From assembly GCA_914767935.1 (NCBI GenBank), contig OU612045.1, forward strand, positions 27,374,290-27,438,289: a stretch of 64,000 nt of DNA, in the 5' to 3' direction. The position numbers and the translations under genes were made by a program. Below are positions 57,525-64,000 of the stretch, piece by piece (within the stretch, counting starts at the first letter, position 1; every line of letters starts with the position of its first letter). The DNA comes from Coremacera marginata (Eukaryota; Arthropoda; Insecta; Diptera; Sciomyzidae). The notes below the pieces were generated by a model that was given only the letters and a program-made list of their open reading frames with translations, had not been told where the DNA came from and did not search any database.

Positions 57525-57990
57525 CATAAACCTTGATTTTAATTTAAACTATGAAATTTTAAAATATCTAATAAAAAAACCACTGCATTCCATACAAAAT
57601 AGCTATATAATAACGGTTAGATCTCTTAAAACTCTACAAAAATTAATTTAATTACTTAACACTTTCATATAAGCTTTGATTTTAAATATACACTGTGAGT
57701 TTTTGCTTGTCAGAATCTATTGAAAACTCCTTCTTTTCCCAATATAAAGGGACGACATAAAAATAGAAAAATCTTCATAAGTATCAGAGAAATAAATGAA
57801 ATGATTTGATATTTTATACACAAGCTGCGATTAAATTAAATTTAACTTATGGCGAAAATATTTTTCTAGATACATCACATAAGCATTTTATAGACTTCTA
57901 AAGGCTTAGAATAGTTTTACTGAAACTCTGCTGTGGGTATATTAAAACTTCAAACCAGTTGAAGATTATTCCTTACCAGTACCCATTTTA
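57525..57990. repeat. Decayed relative of the 2262-3156 repeat
   Basis: It shares AACTATGAAATTT, CCATACAAA, AGATCTCTTAAAA, CATATAAGCTTTGAT and a closing GGGTATATTAA-like phrase with the first repeat, in similar order. Confidence 0.5.
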
Positions 57991-58064
57991 TACTGGAAAA
58001 GTTAAAATTTTGCTTCTAAAAGAAAATTCTGAGAATTTATTTTATCACTTAAAAGCTTTCTCAC

Positions 58065-58445
58065 CCAGCCAGCATTTTGTATCGCGGAAGAGCTGAAAGC
58101 GAATCTTCTTCAAGAACAATTTTTCGCCGGCGAACTCGCTATTTTATCGCTTTCTGCTCTCCCGTGGGAGAAAAATGTCCATCGTGGCGAAATCTTCTAG
58201 AAGAGCAGAAAGTGAGTCTTCCTATTGAGCAGAATTTTTGAAATGCCTCAATGATATCGCTTTTTTTCGCCTAGACGAAAAAAAGGCGAAACTGTGGTGT
58301 TTTGATTTTGAAAAAAAAAATGTATCACCCAGAAATAACGATAGCGAATCGCTTTAATTTCGCGCAAAGGGAATATCCCCTAAATGTCTTCCAAAAGTAT
58401 CGCTTTCGCCTCGCCCTGGTGAAAGGCGAACAATTTATCTTCCTA
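58065..58445. repeat. Palindrome-rich segment with GCGAAA/TTTCGC motifs
   Basis: Many short complementary phrases, for example CGCTTTTTTTCGCC with GGCGAAAC around 58259-58291. TCGCTTTC and GAAAGCGA occur repeatedly. It is non-coding, and its boundaries are unclear. Confidence 0.45.
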
Positions 58446-59643
58446 TTGTTACAAGAACTGAGCTATTCTTGAAAATTTACAATAGTAAACCAGGATTTTT
58501 CATATTTCTATGTGTTTGTTGTAATGGCTGATTCAGACTGTGTGACAAGATGGTCATTTAATGTGTGGCAACTATTGTTCATGTCCATGTTAATTGAAAA
58601 ATAGTTCCCATTCTGTGTCCTGAAATGACATAAAATCTGTGTGGCAGTAATTGTCAAATGGATAGTCACGATCTCATGCCCATTTTGTGTGACAATCGTT
58701 CACACTCTCGTTTGAAAATACTGTATTTTGTAGTTCGACACTGATATTTTAAAAACAGTTTGTTCAAAACAACTTTAATGACATTTTATTTTAGTAGTAG
58801 GGGAAGTGAGATAAGTAACAATATCAAAAAAATTTTAACAATTTTTTTTGATAATAATATTAAGTGCTTAAAGAAAACCTCACTTTAAAAAAATATGGTT
58901 CAAAAACTAATTTAAAAATTTCACAATCCAATTTCAGTAAATTTTTGAGTGCTACTTAAAATATGTATTATTAATTTAAGAAATAAATTAATGATAGACT
59001 GAATTTATGAAATATGCTTTGCCTTCAAGGTCTAGTTTTTCTTTATTACTTTGAGCACCATAATTGCAGCACCAGTTAAAATGAGTTTTTAGGGTTTGAA
59101 ACAAAATTATGGTTTGAAAATTCGACTAAGATGTTTAATGTTATACAAATTGGACTTAGAAATACTGACTGATGAAATTTGCTTTCTTCGTTTTTTTAGA
59201 TACAAGGAGTTATTGTATTATTTTTTTCAACTTTAAACAACTCATTGTACATAAAAAGTACTTTATAAAAATATTTATTTTTTTTTAAAATAATTTACAG
59301 GCTTTTATATAGAGCGCGCTGAAAACGACATTAAAAAAAGACATCCAAAACGGTTCGATGGATATCGCCTTTCCCATGTATCTGAAATAAAAAAATCAAA
59401 TGTCTTTTAAAAGTACGGACCACAAATTTGGCATCCCCCTTACGCACGACCCCCGGATGGTTTTTTTTTTCAAAATTATGGCGAAAGTTAAAGTAAAAAA
59501 TTAAAAAAAAATAGATTTTCGCGCGCTTTTTTGTCTATAAAAAGAAAAACAAAAAATAGTAGGTACTTGAATTTACGGGGGATGCTTAAAGGAAAAAATT
59601 ACAAACAAAATGCAAAAATATTCATTGAAATTGAACCAACAGA

Positions 59644-59685
59644 TTTTGAGTTATCTATCGAACCGTTTCGATAGATAACTCAAAA
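59644..59685. repeat. Perfect 19-bp hairpin, 4-nt loop
   Basis: TTTTGAGTTATCTATCGAA, loop CCGT, then the exact complement. Confidence 0.9.
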
Positions 59686-60393
59686 AAAGTAGTTTCGAGG
59701 AAATCGCGTTTAAAGCTTTCGTTTTTCGAAATTTTGCATATACATATTTTTAAAATTATCGGTTGATAAACTTACTATTTAATCTGCAATGCCAGGTATT
59801 GTTGTAAAAACATGTTTGTATGTTCTAGAAACTATGAAAAATATATTAAGCAAACCAAAAAAAAAATTTTTATTTTTGAAAAATTTACACGTATATTTAC
59901 CTTAAATTGAAGTTTTTCTTGTTAAACTCTGTATAGAATTTGTTTTTTTTTTTGTTTGTCACTAAGGGCATTTACTTTCTGGACATATGTTTTTATAGAT
60001 GTACAACCTGTGACTATCCTATACAAAACTAAGTCCGTAAATAATCCCAGTGGAAGTTATTGGACAAACAATTTTTGATTTTTGTTCAAGGAATTCAAAG
60101 AATTCATATAAGTCCCAATAAAGAAACTACGTTAAATGCGAAGGGTTACGAACCATGCACGTGCATTCCTCAGTACTATGTTAAAATTTTACTTCTCCTC
60201 TATAAACGTAAGGGTATGAAAGAGATATCTAAAGCTTAAATGGTCTACGAAAGTTTGTTTGTGGAATTTAAAAGGACTCAGCTATGTTTTCGTCAATATA
60301 AAGCCGAAAATCAAATCCATATTTATAAGTTTAGAGGATTCATAAACATAAAAAGATTTATAGATCTTCTTTAACCTTCAAAATCTTCAATTA

Positions 60394-60755
60394 CACTGAA
60401 CCAAAACCGTACTTAATACCTATATAAGAAAAAGTTTTTTGTTTTAAGGAATTGGTCCCATGTACGAGTTCATTGGTTCAATGAATCTCTGATCTTTAAT
60501 GTTATGAACTTTTTCATACAGCCGATGAATCGATTCTTTAAATCAAGGAAATAGTTCTTATTTTCAAAGAAAAGATTCATTAAACTGTAAAAACCTGGAA
60601 ATCAGTGAACTCGTATATTCATTTAAAGAATGCGTTCTTTGGGAGTAAGAAAAAGTTAAATAAGTTAAAGAACTTTTTCTTTGAACCAATGAACAGAGAT
60701 TTATTGAATCAAAGAAACATTCCTTGGACCAATTCTTTGATTTTTTGGTTCAGTG
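60394..60755. mobile_element. TA-flanked MITE (362 bp), CACTGAACCAAAA ends
   Basis: The ends CACTGAACCAAAA match inverted, with TA at 60392-60393 and 60756-60757. The interior repeats TTCATTGGTTCAATGAATC-like phrases in both orientations. Confidence 0.8.
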
Positions 60756-61378
60756 TAATTGACATAGAAATGAATTTACGGAATCTGTAGTATATTTTTT
60801 ATTTGTCTTACTAGTACTTTAGGACAAGTACTCTTCACCTTGTTTTTTAACTCTATATCAATCACTTTGGACGATATTTGAAACTGTTCTTGAAAAATCA
60901 GTAGTGCCACTACGTTCACGTTCACGAGCCACAAGAGGAAAAAAAACGATGTTTTTGCGCTTGCTCCTTTTTTTGGAATGCCACGTAGAAATTGCTTTAA
61001 CCTATCAATAAAAACAGAACGCACCCACCACTTGGAGCTATTGCCTGCCATGTAGAACATACCAAAATACTTTTTTGATGTTCATTATTTTATAACATGC
61101 TTGTTCTGATTTTAAAAAAAAGCTAAACAAAATTATATGCCACATCGTCATACAAAAGCCGGCATGTTGGTTTTAAATTTTTTGTATGTCATTGCGCCAC
61201 TCAACTCGTCACACAAAGTTTTCATCGTTCACATCAACATGGCATTGTTGGAGTCTAATTTATGACACAGTTCATCATCGAATTGTTCTGACAATCGTTC
61301 AGATAGTGTGATTACGAATGACATTGATAATAACTTAAAAAATTACAGTTTTGTCACACAGTCTGAACCAGGCATAAG

Positions 61379-61515
61379 TTTTTGATTTCAAAACAAAATT
61401 TGAAGCTCAAAAAACAAAATTTGTCAATGAAATTGTCAATATATGAAAATCAGCTGACAATATTTATGAAAATCTATTATTTTTGAGATTCAAATTTTGT
61501 TTTGAAATCAAAAAA
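61379..61515. mobile_element. Small palindromic MITE (137 bp)
   Basis: Arms of about 35 bp, TTTTTGATTTCAAAACAAAA followed by TTTGAA(G/T)CTCAAAAA, identical except one base. It lies inside the right arm of the larger element. Confidence 0.75.
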
Positions 61516-61590
61516 TTACAAAAAACACGTACAAATATGAAATATACTGGTTTACTATTGTACATTTTCAACAATAGGTCTGTTATATAT

Positions 61591-64000
61591 ATTTCTCGAT
61601 TTTTTTTTTAATTTGAAGATATACAATTTATTATATAGTTTTGCATATCATACCAATTATATATTGTAAAAATAGCTTTTTAAAATATTGCAAGTTTTAT
61701 ACCTTAGAGCAAGGTTTGACCAAAGTGGATGATTTTGAAAGATACTTTAGCTGCTGAGTTTTAATACTCGTTTGCCAAAATAGTTTACTTTTATTATCTC
61801 TCCTTCTCTCACGCCCTCACTAAGTTGCTCTCTATGTATTATATATCATAGTATTTTTGCAAGTCAATCGACTACGTTTTCCACATCAATGCGTAGTGGT
61901 TGCAATAATTTATTTACATGCTGATGCGCTGTAACAAACAAACAAACAAAAAAACAAAAAAAGATGAAAAAAAAATGTAACGAAACGTTTGCAATTGACT
62001 GAGGTCAACGAGCGGAAATTGCAAATTTCTTTGTTGATTTGTGGTTGAATGCACAATCAGATTGCACAATCAGTTTGTTGTTTGTAACGTTACTGATTAA
62101 AATTGAAAGAATTAATTTTTAACACATTTTTTTTTTTTTTTTTTAACGTTATTTTAACTTTATTTATACAAGTTGACTTTTTTTTTTTTTTTTTTTGTGC
62201 AAATTTGTGCAAAAAAAAAAAATAAAAAATAAAACGAAAAATGAGAAAAGGAAACACAGTGGAAGGGTCAACAAAACATTTAGTTACACCAAATTGAGTG
62301 TACTTTAAAATAAAATATATTAAAGTCTGATGTGCAACATTGTATGTAAGCATTTCAGTGTGGTAAGTGTTGCTTTTTTTTATCACTCTATTGATACGTA
62401 GCTAACACATCAGTATCTTTATTTTATGTGAGCCATAAATATTGCCTAACTTTCTATTCATATTCAAACTTTTCTTCTACTGCCCAAAGTGTATCCCAGA
62501 AGTGTTAAACTAAACAAATTCAATAATGCTCAATATTTATACATGTTTCGAAGCTTCTACTACGATCAAACGTAAATTCAGTTTATAGATGAAAAAATTA
62601 TATTGTCAATTTCATATGAAACTATCAGATGCTTTGACTGTCTGCATGAAATACAACATAATATGAGTCCTAAAGCACACACAACCAATAAAATCTAACT
62701 ATCTGCAAGAAAACTACTAGCCACAAGTAAGAAAAAAAAAAATCTGCAAAAAAAAAACAGAAAAAGAATTCACCCCATAAGATAAAAATAATTTCTATAT
62801 TAACTGAACTAACATGACCGCAAAGAAGAAACAAAAATAAAACTGCTGAACTGTGCAAAAAAAAAGGTGTTGCTTTTCGACAAGCATGTAAAATATGTTG
62901 GAAAATTTGTTGGTTACTCAATTAAAGGGATACCCGGATAGCTCAAAGAGAAAAGCAAGAGTAATTTCTGCACAACTTAATTTAAATTAATTCATGTTAG
63001 TTGTGCTGCTTTTAATTTTTAGCTGTTGCTTTATTTGTTACGTAGAACCAAGCTCAGTTGAATTGTTGTTGTTTTTGTCACGCTGACAGCTTTGTTGAGT
63101 CAGGATGTGCTCATTATGAAGCGCAATAAGATAATGAAGTAAAAAAAGGTACTAAGCGAGAAACACATGATAAGCAAAAGCAGCAAAATAAAGCAAAACA
63201 AAAAAAAAAAACTTAAAAAAGAAGTAAAAAACATGACAGACTGACAGATAGACAGACAACTAAATCTAATCTATGCTAACGAACTCACTTACCACACAGC
63301 CATATATACAAAACACACACACACACACATAACACATAATAAAGGACTTGCACTGAACACACACAACTTGTGGATGTACTAAAGTAAACAAAAATAAAGC
63401 AAATAGAAAAAAAAACTACTAAATGATGCCACAGCCAACCGTACCGAAGGGCATCACATTTATTTGTGCCCATTTAAATGAAGACCTACAAAGGAGCAAC
63501 GCCATTAAATATGGGTGGAACGTAGTCAAAAAACAAAACACAGAAAAAGAAGAAAGACAAAAAAAAAATTATAGCTTACCCTGAGAAGCAAAATAGTTAA
63601 AGTGAAAACATGCGTTGTGCTCGTTAAAGCCGAAACTTGTCAAAACACTACTGTTATAAATAATATACTCGTATATATAAAAGCAACTACATGTTTAATG
63701 CTTATCGTTGTAGGACAAAAGATAAAAAACTGTTGAAAAAAATTAGTAACCAGAGTTTGCCGCAAAACGTACTTGTACAAAACATTAAGTAGATGATAAT
63801 AGGGTAGAATGAATTGAGTAAAAGTTATTTTTGTCGAGTGATCAGGGTGCTTTTTCATTATTCTACCACTAAAAGTGTTAATGAGGTTTTTATTGTTTGA
63901 ATTAATGTTGAAGGTTTTAACATTAAAGCTTTAATAGAGGAAATGAATTTCCATGAAATAGTTTAAAGTTAAAATTAATTAATTCTGTTTGTAAAAACGG
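61591..64000. other. Non-coding DNA to window end
   Basis: Intron-like DNA with poly-T runs at 62127-62143 and 62178-62196, and a CA tract at 63313-63330. No gene recognised. Confidence 0.5.

Larger units (their letters stand above)
58446..61590. mobile_element. Imperfect long inverted-repeat element (~3.1 kb) with nested MITEs
   Basis: Left-arm blocks TTTACAATAGTAAACCAG (58477) and TTCAGACTGTGTGACAA (58533) recur inverted on the right (61540-61560 and about 61350). Weaker matches continue inward. Two smaller palindromic insertions lie within it (60394-60755 and 61379-61515). No transposase was found. Confidence 0.5.

Overview
The window is eukaryotic, A+T-rich, intron-like or intergenic DNA. 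It is best read as a higher-fly (Diptera: Cyclorrhapha) genome, plausibly a tephritid fruit fly. The reasons are long CAA/GTT and CA microsatellites, and a mobile-element mix of irritans-type mariner, Tc1 with IR/DR ends, piggyBac, hAT MITEs, Jockey-like LINE debris, a Gypsy-class LTR element and insect repeats of the 'gggtatatta...' kind. The species is inference. I could not recognise any host protein-coding exon. Almost every open frame that means something belongs to a mobile element.

Layout. 1-547: start of a mariner transposase gene, cut by the window edge. 2262-3156: a four-unit tandem repeat element. 3155-3772: a 0.6-kb inverted-repeat element. 4962-5995: a hAT-like non-autonomous element with a perfect 8-bp TSD. 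6013-9835: a Tc1-like transposon split by a piggyBac element (6712-8867). 12.4-13.7 kb and 18.3-19.5 kb: decayed non-LTR reverse transcriptases. 14.07-17.12 kb: a 39-bp tandem array split by a second, larger piggyBac (14287-17059). 21654-24876: a TA-flanked element with CACCG ends, arms of AACAAAAATTTTTGTT repeats and remnants of a spliced SAM-like gene. 27468-31925: a 4.46-kb near-perfect palindrome with a 6-bp TSD. 37306-38174: a TA-flanked MITE holding three tRNA-like modules. 39136-39544: a short hAT MITE. 43.8-47.5 kb: tandem arrays, one split by a dead mariner (45265-46570) and a 549-bp MITE. 48261-54657: an apparently complete LTR retrotransposon with identical 920-bp LTRs. 56.3-61.6 kb: further MITEs and inverted repeats.

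How it works together. This is a nested mobile-element landscape in which relative ages can be read. piggyBac 1 is younger than the Tc1 copy it interrupts, piggyBac 2 is younger than the 39-bp array, and the mariner is younger than the array around 45 kb. The LTR element is the youngest. Only the LTR element looks coding-competent. Both piggyBac copies, the Tc1 copy, the internal mariner and both LINE fragments are broken.

Most unusual structure. The palindrome at 27468-31925 carries, in each 2.2-kb arm, two perfect four-unit heat-shock elements flanking GA-rich (GAGA-type) tracts, plus two TGACGTCA (CRE/ATF) sites. That layout recalls fly heat-shock promoters. The arms differ at several bases and are bounded by a target-site duplication, so this is a real mobile insertion and not a folded assembly artefact. 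It may be a stress-responsive foldback transposon.
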